DNA from: Spisula solida
Taxonomy: Eukaryota; Mollusca; Bivalvia; Venerida; Mactridae
DNA: 64,000 nt
Assembly (NCBI GenBank): GCA_947247005.1
Contig: OX365952.1
Span: forward strand, 42,822,722-42,886,721
Reading direction: 5' to 3'
The notes beneath the pieces are model-generated. The model worked only from the letters and a program-made list of their open reading frames with translations, was not told the origin of the DNA and ran no database searches. The stretch's first letter is position 1, and each line of letters starts with the position of its first letter. The position numbers were made by a program, and so were the translations under genes. Positions 13,277-24,851 of the stretch are shown here, in pieces.

Positions 13277-13411
13277 ATGATAAATGAAAGTCACGGCAGC
13301 TCAATTACAGACCAAACCTGTATATACTCGCGTGAGGAAAATATTGTCATTGACGTGGGTGCCGAGGACGTTGTTTCATATCGGAATGGCATAGGTAGGA
13401 GCGTCCACTAA
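13277..13411 (+). other. Possible upstream exon of the receptor pseudogene
   Basis: A polypyrimidine tract and TTTCAG acceptor (ending at 13276) are followed by 44 open codons starting with ATG. A short open stretch in another frame (about 13416-13494) carries two N-glycosylation sequons (NYT, NIT). An extracellular receptor N-terminus would look like this, and it lies 540 bp before the TM1 segment. The link is inference only. Confidence 0.25.
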
Positions 13412-13953
13412 CGACGGCGCTACCACGTTGATTACTCGTCGCAACATAAACTATACCACAAACATCACAGAAATAGTCCGCACTCCTATTTGCTAATAAC
13501 ATGGTAGTTGCATTTAGACAATATACCTATTGCGTACATGTTGGGATCGGGATGAAATATCACAATACGGGTGGAAGTATCATAAAAAGTCCGATCCTCT
13601 TCATTAATATGATCCTCATCAATTGAATCCACGCATAACGCTGAATGAATATGATAGCAGTGGTGCTTCAAAAGACGATAAGTTGATTCAAAGATACGTG
13701 TTGCATTAAGCATTCCATATGCCATATTTAGTAAATAAACCAATAGTTGGAATCCATAGTGACAACAGTGCGGGCTTATGAAGAAAAACACACTGCTGTC
13801 AAATAGTTTTAATTCAATTAAGGAGTAGAAGAAGCCCACAACAAGTCTTTTTCTTAACACGATTCGTTGACATCTCAGGGATTTACGTTTGATTCCGGAA
13901 CGAGTATTTTTTCTGGTAACTCTAGCACGGTACGGTATGAACAATTCTCATAA

Positions 13954-14877
13954 ATGTTCCCAAACACAACAGATCCACCAGCGGAAGCGTTTGTAGATAA
14001 CAAACATCCGGTGATAGGCGTTGTACTTGCTATATTCTCCTTTACAACTGTTCTAGGAAACCTACTTGTCATTACGGCAGTAGCTAAGGAAGTGTATCTT
14101 AGAACGGTAACTAATTATCTAATTGTCTCCCTTGCCATTGCTGATGGAGTACATATGTTGTGATTTGTGGCATTCTTTTGATGTGCTTAGAAGTACTACA
14201 TCCAAACTTTACCAATACATAGTATTATTAGATAGATATTGGGCTATAACTGATCCTATAGCTTACCCTACTCGTATGACTACATGTCGTATCTCTATTC
14301 TAATTACTTTTGTATGGTTGTGCTCAGCGGGGATATCATTTCCTGCCATTGCTTGGTGGAAGGCGGTGACACCATCGGGTCTGCCTAGTACAGAGTGCGT
14401 ATTCACGGAAGATAGTGCCTATTTGATATTATCCTCTTCGGGTTTTTTTCTATTTTCCAACAACTGTTATGATATTTGTGTATATACAGCGCGAACTCAA
14501 AGAAAAGCATTGAATCGGGGACTTCAAATCGTCTGTTTGGACCAAGCGATGTTATGACATTGCGTATTCACAGACGAGGAATGGCTAAACTGCGTATTCC
14601 CTGTACTACACCGGAATCGACACCATTCCGAAAAGAGAGTGATAGTGACGAAGAAAAATCTTCTTTAGCGTCCAATATGGTGTCCTCTCAACAAAAAGAT
14701 TATATTAAGTCAGACAGGGAAGCCAGCACTCAACTTAACCAGCCGAGCACAGAAAACATTAAAAACACAAACAAAGACAGTGCCCAACTGAACCAACCGA
14801 GCACAGGAAACATAAAACACATAAAGACACAATGCCCAACTAAACAAGCGCAGGTCCGCCCAAGTCCAAGCTGTTGA
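13954..14877 (+). pseudogene. Dop1R2: Broken D1-like dopamine receptor (Dop1R2/DAMB class)
   Basis: A class A biogenic-amine receptor spread over several frames. Frame one (13954-14163) has an N-glycosylated N-terminus, TM1 with GNLLVI and the first part of TM2 with [11 protein letters not shown]. The rest of TM2 and the first extracellular loop are missing. Frame two resumes near 14150 with [13 protein letters not shown]3 and DRYWAITDPIAYP (a DRY-type motif), TM4 with SFPAIAWW, and loop 2 with ECVFTED. A slip in a poly-T run (about 14441-14451) shifts TM5 to a third frame with a stop near 14510. Frame one resumes with MTLRIHRRG, the third-loop signature of the DAMB class. TM6 and TM7 are absent: the frame runs into repeat R at about 14693. 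In intact relatives it would be a Gs- or Gq-coupled plasma-membrane dopamine receptor. Alternative: an unspliced partial gene plus sequence errors, which the number of lesions makes unlikely. Confidence 0.8.
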
Positions 14878-14890
14878 AAAGTATAATACA
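14693..14890 (+). repeat. R repeat, copy 2, fused in frame to the receptor remnant
   Basis: Begins AAAAAGATTATATTAAGTCA, followed by GACAGGGAAG. It contains two to three imperfect subrepeats of about 52 bp (CAACTTAACCAGCCGAGCAC and variants) and ends near CAAGTCCAAGCTGTTGAAAA. It matches closely the reverse complement of the 237-bp insert at 24615-24851. The receptor third-loop frame stays open through it to a stop at 14875-14877, adding QLNQPST-type repeats. Confidence 0.75.
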
Positions 14891-15784
14891 AACACCACAA
14901 CACCACACAGATCCATTAATAAATAGTGTTGTTATTATCATTTTGTTTTATTGGCATTACTAATACACCATACACCCAGGATATTTTAAACACGTACGTA
15001 TACCTTCAATGCATGTATGAGCAACTAATCAACCATCATTTTTTTTAAATGCCGAGCATAGCCTTTATTTGCCAGTCAGCTTTCCGCTGAAATATGGCAG
15101 GCATATATGTGTGCCTCCACCAGTAACCAACCATCATACTCAGGGTACACAAGGTGTAATAAGCACCAAACCTTCACAAAATGACATTTTGTATGTTGAC
15201 TTTCAGAAAAATGAAAGAGACAACCTGTTTGGCCCTTTATGTTTGCATATCTGAGACCCCAAACAGGGTCAACCAACTCAAATTTATTTGCACACTACAA
15301 ATACGCATGAGCTCATAAGATAATAAACATCATATCGATTCGCCATTTTAAGTACTAGAATGAATAAACAAAATATATGTCTGATAAATTTTATAATAAA
15401 GTTCGCTATTAGAGACATATTGTTACAAAAATATGAAATAAAAAACAGGTTTGTATACTTATTCAAGTACACTATTATATATATACCTATAAACAGCATT
15501 TCAGATGATCTAGCTAGTTTATGGTATAACTTTGGTCAACTAAAGGACACCTTGTCAGTAAATTGAGGCCCTAATTGGGATCTATTTAATCATGACAAAG
15601 TGAATAAAGTTAGAATTTTCACGATTATATCGGTAAGACACATGAATTGTATGTCAAATGTATCGCAAATAATCTGTAGTTGCGATTTATATGTGTTTCA
15701 TCTGCGAATTCAACAAATTGATACTTAAGTACAAGTACTTACTTCATTTTATGGGGACAAATGTTTTCAAACACTTTTTGTGTC
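14891..15784. other. No gene recognised
   Basis: Repeat-rich non-coding sequence. Short overlapping frames on both strands show no protein-family signal. No TM6/TM7 exon for the receptor could be found here. Confidence 0.5.
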
Positions 15785-16225
15785 AATGCAGTATACTGAC
15801 TGACATTGTCACATATTCGTTACAACGACATTTGCAAACAAACAGTATCGTTGTATCGAGACGTGACTGTAATAATCTCAGAAATTGTAAAAATGTACAC
15901 TAATGTTCATGTATTAAGATAACTGTAAATTATCAGTAATGACATCATGCCAAGTATAGAATCATTAAAATGATTTAACTAAGCAGTAATATTATTAAAT
16001 GAATCATTATAACGGTGTAATGATGTAACAAGATATTAAGAAATCGTTCATTAATGCCACAAATATATTTTGCTGTCGAAGTCGTTAATAAATATTCATT
16101 ATTTCAGAATTAGAGGAATGATATCATACAATGATGTAATCGCTAATCGGGATTGGTGGTGATTAACATGTTGATAGCGATTACAATGTATAGGATTGTG
16201 TGGTTATAGGCACGTACATCGCTCC
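15785..16225 (+). repeat. Copy of the 19885-20300 segment, left of block 1
   Basis: The segment shares CGTTACAACGACATTT, a GATTTAACTAA stretch, AATGATGTAACAAGATATTA and a terminal CGCTCCATTCAG with 19885-20300 and 45690-46135. At 16222 similarity to those copies stops and block 1 begins, which marks a recombination junction. Confidence 0.7.
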
Positions 16226-18606
16226 ATTCAGAGAAGGTTCCGAACAAGATATCATTTTAATGTTGATAGAAAGTGATCATAAAACTGCCGGAGCCACCAA
16301 TAAAACCAACAATACAGAGATATGAAGCACGCTATACGCCACACATTGAGCAATCAATTTCAATGTTCATGTCTTTTCAAAAAGCATGCGCTTATTGATA
16401 TCTATATAATATGACCAGGCGTTTTGTTAATATGCTGTAAAGGTTGGAATGTACCTACGACATTATCGTTATCAAGCCAAGACGTTTCAGATACGATAGT
16501 TAAATTATTTAATATCTGTGTATCAGATGTTCACAATTATACAAGTTTCTCTGCTGTAAAGGTCGGAAATTATAGTTATCAAGCCAAGACATTTTATGTA
16601 GTTTGTACCTTAGTTGTACTTTAGTCAAATTATTCAACAATATCAGCTTACGTTCACAATTATAGTAGTTTCTGAAATGCATAGTGTATGCCTTATTGCG
16701 ACAACCGGAAGTTGAATCGTTAAAACACGGTGTAAACGAGTCCAAAAAGAGATATAAATACAGATTAAGATGTTGCGTCACTGGTCTTTAAATGGTGTTA
16801 TTACAGATAAGTAAATAGGGAAATAACCACTGTATACTTATTTCTGGTGGGATGTGTATTTATCATTTCTTATTAAACCAATACACTATTGATGAAAAAA
16901 TTTTTTTTAAAGCAATCACTTTCCAGACAAAATGAAATTCAAAGTAGCGTAATTGATTCTCGACAGAACCAGTTGGGGTTTTATACATGAACATTTTTAA
17001 AAAAAAAAAGAAAAAAAAATCGGACAGGGAGACAGCAACTCTAGCATATGACGAGGAATAAATATGCCGTAATGTTTTAATCGAAGACAATCATATTACC
17101 GGGTCATACATCCCTACTCATGTTAGTAATTAAAGGAATCGTTATATGAATACATAGGTAATAAACTACTAAATACTCAAAGAGTCCTGAAGAAACATTG
17201 GATTGACTGAAAATGGTGGTATGCATTAAAATAAATGAAATAATTTGAAATAATGAAATTGGGTTTAATGTCAATGTAAACATGTTTGTGATGTAGTGGC
17301 ACTGTTTAATCTTGATTGTTTTACATTTTGACCTAAATATGACAAAGAAGTAGAATAGTGGTAATCGGTATGGGATCAATCCGTGCGATAGCGAAAATAT
17401 GTTCTCCATCTTTCAAGGGCAAACTGTTTCTTAAAAGACACACGATCCCATTTTAATTGTATTATTTTCAAGCTCAAATATACTTCTTTTAAGATTATAT
17501 ATGTGTAACAGGTGGCCATAGAATAAACCTGTTGAAATTTTAGGTCGGTCATTGTCACTTTACATGTATCTAAAGAACAAATCGTTTTGGTGGTTCTTAA
17601 CCTATATATTGTGAATGAATGTAATACATTTTGAACTATGTAATAGGGCAATGTCTGAGAGCTGCGTGACTTCATATAGGAAGACGATTATTGAAAACTA
17701 GATAGGTCTATAATCACCTTCCAAAAAGAACAGCTAATCTATGAAGATTCCCATACGTACAGTTTAAATCATCGTTACTAATTGATGTGCCGCACGTCTT
17801 GGAATTATCAGAGACGGTCGTAAATCGTACATTGTTTTTGAAATAAAACAAAAAACTTTTTTTTATTTCAAAATGCATTTAAGTCAGAAAACCCATCTGT
17901 CATGATCTTACCGTTTTTTGTTACATCGATCACGATAACCATCCATCAATCTTTTAGACCAGACCGGAAGTCATCAATATTTGAGTAAATCACGTGATAA
18001 AAAGTTGTCAGTAATGAATTGAAGTGTCTAACTAGATCACTTACAGCTGACACGAAAATACACAAAAAATGGCAATCACGTCATTTGTTATAATTCACAC
18101 CTGCAAAAAGAAGCCATTGCACCATAAGACAAAATCAATGGTACGCGTAAGATGATCTTGATTTGGCGAACGAATGCACGACAGTGACAAAGAAATGGCT
18201 AGTAATCTGAGTAAGAGACAGCAGAGAACAACAAGTATCACAAGTCGACCACATACCACAAAAAAAACACCAAAGCGGCACCCTAAATTTACTGCGTACT
18301 TGCCATTATGAAACAAGACAGCAGCTCACAAAGTGTTAGCTCTACATGAAAGTAGCCTGAAGGTGAAAAACACGATTCCAAACTGTAAATTTTTCGTTAC
18401 GGGGTTCTGGAATAAAAGAGGCGATTTGAGGCCGCTGCTCCAATTTAAAGAATACATTGAACGTAAGTCCACAATAAGGTCAAGGTGAAGGTCAAAATGG
18501 GGTTAGGTGATACGGCGTGTGGCGAGTGTTCATATACAACATCCATGCAAGTATGGAAGATTTGTAGCAAGCCATAATGATGCTAAAAAACGGTCAATAT
18601 GAATTA

Positions 18607-18650
18607 ACCGGACAGACGGACGAACGGACGAACGAACGGACGGACAGACA
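18607..18650 (+). repeat. (GGAC/GAAC)n microsatellite in a mollusc-type repeat
   Basis: A run of GGAC and GAAC tetramers follows a segment with AAGGTCAAGGTGAAGGTCAA and precedes ATATGCCTCCCG. The same arrangement recurs at about 40325-40365. Dispersed repeats of this form are, to my knowledge, common in bivalves and gastropods. Confidence 0.6.
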
Positions 18651-18940
18651 GGCAAATCACTATATGCCTCCCGATCTATCGATACGGGGGCATAAAAAGG
18701 TAAGGCCCAAACTGTGACCTCTAGTGTGTCCACACAATGTTTAGCTATGATGTGACCTGGTGACCTAGGTTTTACCACAAACGACCCAATTTGTTAAGAT
18801 GATCATTCATTTTGACCAAGTTTCGTGGTGAGTATGTCAAAAGTGTGACCTCTTGTGACTACGCAATGTATTTTTTGACCTAGCATTTGCTCCTATTTGT
18901 CCCAATATCTAAATTGACATGGACTTTCTTGAGATGATGA

Positions 18941-19085
18941 TTGCGACAAATTTTCATAAATGATGAGACCAAAAAAGTGACATTTTATGTCTACACAAGC
19001 ATACTGGCGATTGCGGACAGACGACGGGCGTCTAGTGATCACAAAAGTTCGTCTTGTCACTTTGTGACAGGTGAGCTAAACAGAC
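18941..19085 (+). repeat. GATGAGACC...GTGAGCTAAA repeat module
   Basis: A module of about 130 bp starts near AAATTTTCATAAA/GATGAGACC, carries GTCTACACAAGCATAC, a GACGACGGGCG-type stretch and ATCACAAAAGTTC, and ends TTTGTGACAGGTGAGCTAAA. Further copies lie at about 21235-21360, 26480-26610, 44735-44875, 47085-47205 and 52110-52245. Non-coding. Confidence 0.7.
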
Positions 19086-19644
19086 ATCTAGGACGCTTAA
19101 TGGGGTCACTGTCACGTGCCCTTCATATTTTAAATATTATACCTGTCCTGTTATGTTCTGTTAATGTCCGTCTTGTTTAGCTTGATAACTAAATTGCATG
19201 AATTTTATAAAGAATGTAAAATATGACAGCTTACGAGTATGTGTGGGAGTTTGGTTCCTTGATTTTCCAGTTGAACAACGCAATATTAAACTGATGAACT
19301 GAGTACAAGAAATGTATGAATGGCAATAACAACTTGTCATATTGAAAGAAGAAATACGTCAACATTTATGGATGTTTTATTGCTCGCACGTAATAAATAT
19401 AAATGTTCTCTTCTCAATGATTCAATAATGGTCGTGTTTAAAGTGATTGTTGGCGTTCACTTATCAGGGAATGAAGGCCCATATGTTCTACACTTCTTAG
19501 TGCAAATGAACCAGATAATGTTTAGGGAAAATAGCTTAAAAATACAAGGTCATAATTTGGAAGTGCTTTGTTGGTCGCAACGCTTTCGAGTTTTGTTATG
19601 TGCATTTTGTTGAATGTCCTGTTGTTTTAGCAATGATTTGTCCG

Positions 19645-19860
19645 TAAAGATAATAAAAAATTGGACAGGGAAGACAGCACAAAACCTAAACAGTCGAGCA
19701 CAGAAAACTTAAAAACAACACAGACCACAATTACACGACAAAATTTGCCCAACACACAACTGAACGAGAAAATGATCTAAGGTGTCAAAAAGTCGAAAGT
19801 CCAAGTATTAGCTGTCAAAAACTCCTGTTGTACAAGAAAGTATGAAAAGTGGTACATTTG
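19645..19860 (+). repeat. R repeat, copy 3
   Basis: Starts AAAGATAATAAAAAATTGG and a GACAGGGAAG core, continues with CGAGCACAGAAAAC and an ACCACAATTACACGAC stretch, and ends in a region with AGTCGAAAGTCCAAG. It closes the first sub-unit of block 1. Its counterpart in block 2 is at 45443-45660. Confidence 0.7.
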
Positions 19861-22052
19861 TTTGCACTTTGTAAGTTTCTCAATGTCCAAACTGACATTG
19901 TCACTTATTCGTTACAACGACATTTTGAAACAAACAGTGTCGTTGTATCGAGACCTGACTATATTAATCTCAGAAATTGTAAAAATCAGTAATGATATCA
20001 TGTTGTGTATAGAATCATTAAAATGATTTAACTAATCATTAATATTATTAAATGAATCATTATAACGGTGTAATGATGTAACAAGATATTAAGTAATCGA
20101 GCATTGGTGCCGCAAATATATTTTAATTGAAATGCAAATATGTTTTGTTGTCGACGTCGTTAATAAATATTCATTATTTCAGTATTACAGGAATGATATC
20201 ATACAATGATGTAATCGCTAATCGGGATTGGTGGTGATTAAAATGTTGTTGCGATTACAATGTATAGGATTTTGTGGATATAGGCACGTACATCGCTCCA
20301 TTCAGTGCTTTGGCTCTTCACAAACCGGAGGGAGCAAACTATGGATGACGAACCAGTGATAGATGATATAAAATTAGCATTACTTCTGGCTTATCGTCAC
20401 TGACGTCTTAATTAGACTTTTTTATATCGTTTGCATATTTCCCATGACAGGATTATCATTCAACCGCCCCTGGTTGGTATTTCTGATATTATTAATTTCC
20501 ACACACTAACCGTCTCATAAATGATAACCTTGCATAGATTCTACAAAATAAATATAAGAATAACATTATCTATAGCATTCTAGTTTCCGTGCCAACTTCC
20601 TGTTAACAAGTGCTAGGTCTTTGGAAAACGTTATCCGTATGGCTAGCCTTAAAGTGTCGCTCTAGTGTCAGCCATACGGTCCCGTATTGCAAGACACATA
20701 CAAACATGAGTGCGCCGCCCTAACAGTCAATTAATTAATTCGTGTTTTACTAAGCTTGGTATGACCTATTTTGGAAACATGCTAGGGTTCATCTGCAGGG
20801 AGAGGCCTTTGCACTAGGACAAAATATTTGGTATGCGTTAGATGATCTTGATTTACCGGACGACTGTGCGACATTGATAGGGCTATGATATGAGTCACAG
20901 ACAACAACACACCAACATGACAACCCCAAAGCAGCACCCTACATTAACTGCGCTTTTGCCATTAGGAAACAAAACAGCAGCACATAACGAGTTGGCTCTA
21001 CATGAAAGTGGCCTTAAGGCTAAAAACCACGATACCAAAATGTTAACACTCAATATAGTAACGATTTCGTTAAGGGGTTCTGGAATAAATGTGGCGATTT
21101 GAGGCTCATTCAATGTTGCCAAGTTTCGTCTAAATTATTACCTCTTATGATATGATTTGACCTAGCATTTGCTACTTTGTGACCCAATCTCGAACTTGAA
21201 CTAGACTTTGTTGAGATGATATTTGTTACCAATTTTCATAAAGATGAGACCAAAAAAGTACCATCTTATGTCTACACAAGCATACAGTTGCATACGGGCG
21301 ACAGGCGGGGAGTAATCACAAAAGTTCATCTTGTCTCTTTGTGACAGGTGAGCTAAATAGACATTCAAGGTGCTCATGGAGTCACTATCATATGCCCTTC
21401 ATATTTTTAATCGACTAATTATATTTCGATTATCTACTACTACATTCACAGGATATATACCGTAATGATCTAGTGAGTAAATAATGATTAGGGCACACAA
21501 TCGTATACCTGATCTGTTCTGTTCTGTTCTGTGATGTTCATGACTGCCTTGTTTAGCTTGATAGTGAAATTGCATTACTTTTACAAGGAGTGTAAAATAT
21601 GGCAGTTTACGATAATGTGTGGGAGTGTGGTTCATTGATTTCCCTGTTGAACAACACACCACTATTTAACTGATGAACGGAGTACAAAACTCTCAAGAAA
21701 TGTATGAATGGCAATGACAACTTGTCACATTGAAAGAAGAGAAACTATAACATTTATGGATGTTTTATTGCTCTCACGTAATAAATATAAAATGTTCTAT
21801 ACTCAATGATTCAATAATGGTCAAGTTTTAGTGATTGTTGACGTTATTTTTTTAAGGGGTGAAAGTCCATATGTTCTCAACTTCTTAGTGCAAAGGAACC
21901 AAATAATGTCCAGTGAAAATAGATCCATAATACTTCACTACCCAAAAGTTCTAAACCTCCAGCATTAATGTTAATATCGTACTCTCATGAAAGTTTGCAT
22001 ACCAATACTTGAATAATACTTGCATTTGATTATGTATTCATTTTCTCGTTAC

Positions 22053-22580
22053 AGGCGCGTTACGTAATGAGCCCTTTTTTACAAAGTCACGTGCATATTG
22101 CAACGGAACAAGCACGTGTTCACTAACATTTAGCACAACAGATGTCTTTCCTCCCAAAAAACACGTAACATGCCGAGATTGACGCAAAACGAACTTGGAT
22201 AAAGTGTAAGAATCTTACAACAAAATTTCACAAGGGCTATTGCAATGAAATGTCAACTTTGCAAATTTTGCTTGAGTGTTGATTTATAAAAAAATGAAGG
22301 TTCCTGTGAATTAAAAAAACGGAAATAATCATTAAAATAACAATAACGAATGAAATAGAAAATTACTTTTGTAATAAAAAGCAAAACTAAGGGCAGCAAC
22401 TTTATCCAAGCTGATGATATCCCGACAGGTCAACCGCGTTCTGTTTGTGCTAAACTCAACATGTTAGGTGTTTTTCGCGTAGGAAATTCTTCACTAACAT
22501 CAAAACCGTACATGCACACGTGCTTTCCGACGCGCATGCATTACACGACGTCGTGTAAATTATGCTAGATTACGTAACAA
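22053..22580. repeat. Diverged foldback segment with CpG-containing palindromes
   Basis: The ends carry TTACGTAAT (22060-22068) and ATTACGTAA (22569-22577). Inside, inverted similar stretches face each other, for example CACTAACATTTAGCACAA near 22120 and its diverged complement near 22445-22475. There are several CACGTG boxes and a perfect 18-bp palindrome, TTACACGACGTCGTGTAA (22541-22558). The copy at 47891-48418 is nearly identical. A MITE older than the block duplication is the simplest reading. Confidence 0.5.
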
Positions 22581-24614
22581 GTCTAAAACGGTGAATTTTA
22601 CCGTAAGGGGACCAAAATAAAGTAATATTTGGCTTCATTGGATATTCATATGTCATTATGTGAAATGTTGTGTTAATAAATGCATTATTTAAAAAATGTT
22701 AATAAAATTTAAAATCGCAACTAGGAATAGTGTTCACAGTGGGTTTTCGTAATCTCATGAGTGTTCCTCTCGAGTCAATTTCATCATTTTATGTGTTTTT
22801 CAAGATGAACTGTCATCAGTAATGCCGATTTTGTGCATGAATGCGTGAATTATGGTCCATATGCATTGCACGTGCAAAAAGGCATTATTACGCAATACAC
22901 CGAATTCACTGAAATTAATTGAAAAACGGTCAAATTAAACCAATACTCAGCTGCATCTCTTAATAATGTATCGGTATGGTGAATACATGCATTTTTTACA
23001 AAACGAGAATGAAATATAAACTGGCGGTTTCGCACGATTGGTGAGTGTAGGTAATATTTATTTACTTTTTTAGCAGTAACGCTTTGCTCGAAGTACAGTT
23101 TTTGAACCAACGCCTATATTTTGAACGTATACTCATTCAATAGTAAAACTATTTCAAGGGAGAAGTTTTCGAACAAAATATCATTTTAATGTTTATAGAA
23201 AGTGATCATAAAACTGCCGGAGCCACCAATAAAACCAACAATACAGAGATATGAAGCACGCTATACGCCACACATTGAGAAATTAATTTCAATGTTCATG
23301 TCTTTTAAAAATAGCATGCGTTTATTGATGTCTATACGTTATCTACGAGGCGTTTTGTTAATATGCTGTAAATGTTGGAATGTGCCTACGACATTATCGT
23401 TATAAAGCCAAGACATTTCAGATACGTTAGTTAAATTATTCAATATTTGTGTATCAGACGTTCACAATTATACTAGTTTCTGAAACAACTAAAAAAGATA
23501 GTTCTAAGTTAAGATGAAGATGTTCTAAATTAAAATAGCCATGTGATCCATTGGCTTTTAATACAATGTGACCTTACAAGCCGGACAAAGAAACGTTATA
23601 TTTGCACTTAGGGTACCAATCAATGTATGATTTTTACACTAAATAAACAAAACTATTCAATGTCTTCAAAAATATCGTAGCTTCACTGGATTGCATTCTC
23701 GTTCACCAGAGTTTTCTTCACCAGTGATATCACAGTAGTCTGTGAACTTGCCTTACCATTGATGTATGAGGATCCAGGATTGCAAATAGTGTTATTACAG
23801 ATAGGTAAATGGGAAAATAACCACTGTATACTAATTTTTGGTGGGCTTTGTATTTATCATTTCTTATAAATTCAATGCAATGTTAATAGATCAATTACAT
23901 TTTAAAAACTGTTACTTTCCGGACAAATGAAATTCAAAGTAGCATAATTTATTCTCAACAGAACAAGGAGGGGTTTCATACTAGAACATTTTTAAAAAAA
24001 AGATAATAACACAGGGAGGTAGCACTCAGCAAAACCATCCCAGCACGAATGGTTCAAAAAGAGACTGGAAGTGAACTAACAGCTACATTGGCATGAAAGT
24101 GGCCCCGGTCAAAATGATATACTAAGCTAGGATAAACTCAGACGTTGGCTTAAAAACTTTCCTATTGTTATAAATGCACTGATTTTAATACAAATTGGTG
24201 TATGTTTGTGTTGTTGCATTATAATGGGATGTTGTGTCATTATGAACGAATACCATCCCGCGTTTGCAACATTCCAACCAACGATGTCTACTCACCTGTT
24301 GTCACCCGATGCATAGTTTCTAGACGTAAGGAATCCATTGATTTTCCCCAATAAAATGAGTTCCGTTTGGATACAGAAAGCAACGCTCTCCATAAGCAAA
24401 AACCACAAATAAATAACAACGAGAATATCTAAAACAAGTAAAAAACCATAAAAATAATGCAATTACAATCTAAATGAAAAAAACTCTTTTGAAAATCTTC
24501 ATTAACGTTTTCGTGCTTTGCTTCTGTGTAGCTGTTTCATTTTTCATGTTGTTCTTGACTCACACATCATAAACTTTAACATATAGCGAGGAAAATAATT
24601 AGGCGTAATGTTGG

Positions 24615-24851
24615 CTTTTTACTGTTGTTACTAGGTCATTCAGCGTAGGCATTCCGCCTTTTGGTTGCTGTATCTTTTCTACTGGGTCATTCAGCTAGTT
24701 ATAATTTATTATACTTTTCGACAGCTTGGACTTGGGCGGATCTGCGCTTGTTTAGTTGGGCATTGTGCTTTGTGTGTTTTTAATGTTTTCTGTGCTCGGC
24801 TGGTTAAGTTGAGTGCTGCCTTCCCTGTCTGACTTAATATACTCTTTTTGG
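24615..24851 (-). mobile_element. 237-bp R-bearing insertion present only in block 1
   Basis: Block 2 reads GTAATGTTGG straight into TATCGAAG (about 50456-50469). Block 1 has 237 extra bases at this point, with CTTTTT at both ends and a 2-bp GG repeat at the junctions. The reverse complement contains R (24711-24849) in the same subfamily as the copy fused to the receptor remnant. This is a clean presence/absence difference between paralogous sites, so R or a larger R-bearing unit moved after the duplication. A precise deletion in block 2 is the alternative. Confidence 0.65.

Noticed and set aside
19320..19613. 97-codon frame (MAITTCHIERRNTST) also found at 45113-45406 and, broken, at 26928-27119
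   Set aside because: It recurs only because the DNA is duplicated; the third copy is disrupted, the fourth (about 52550) has no equivalent frame, and nothing resembles a known family.
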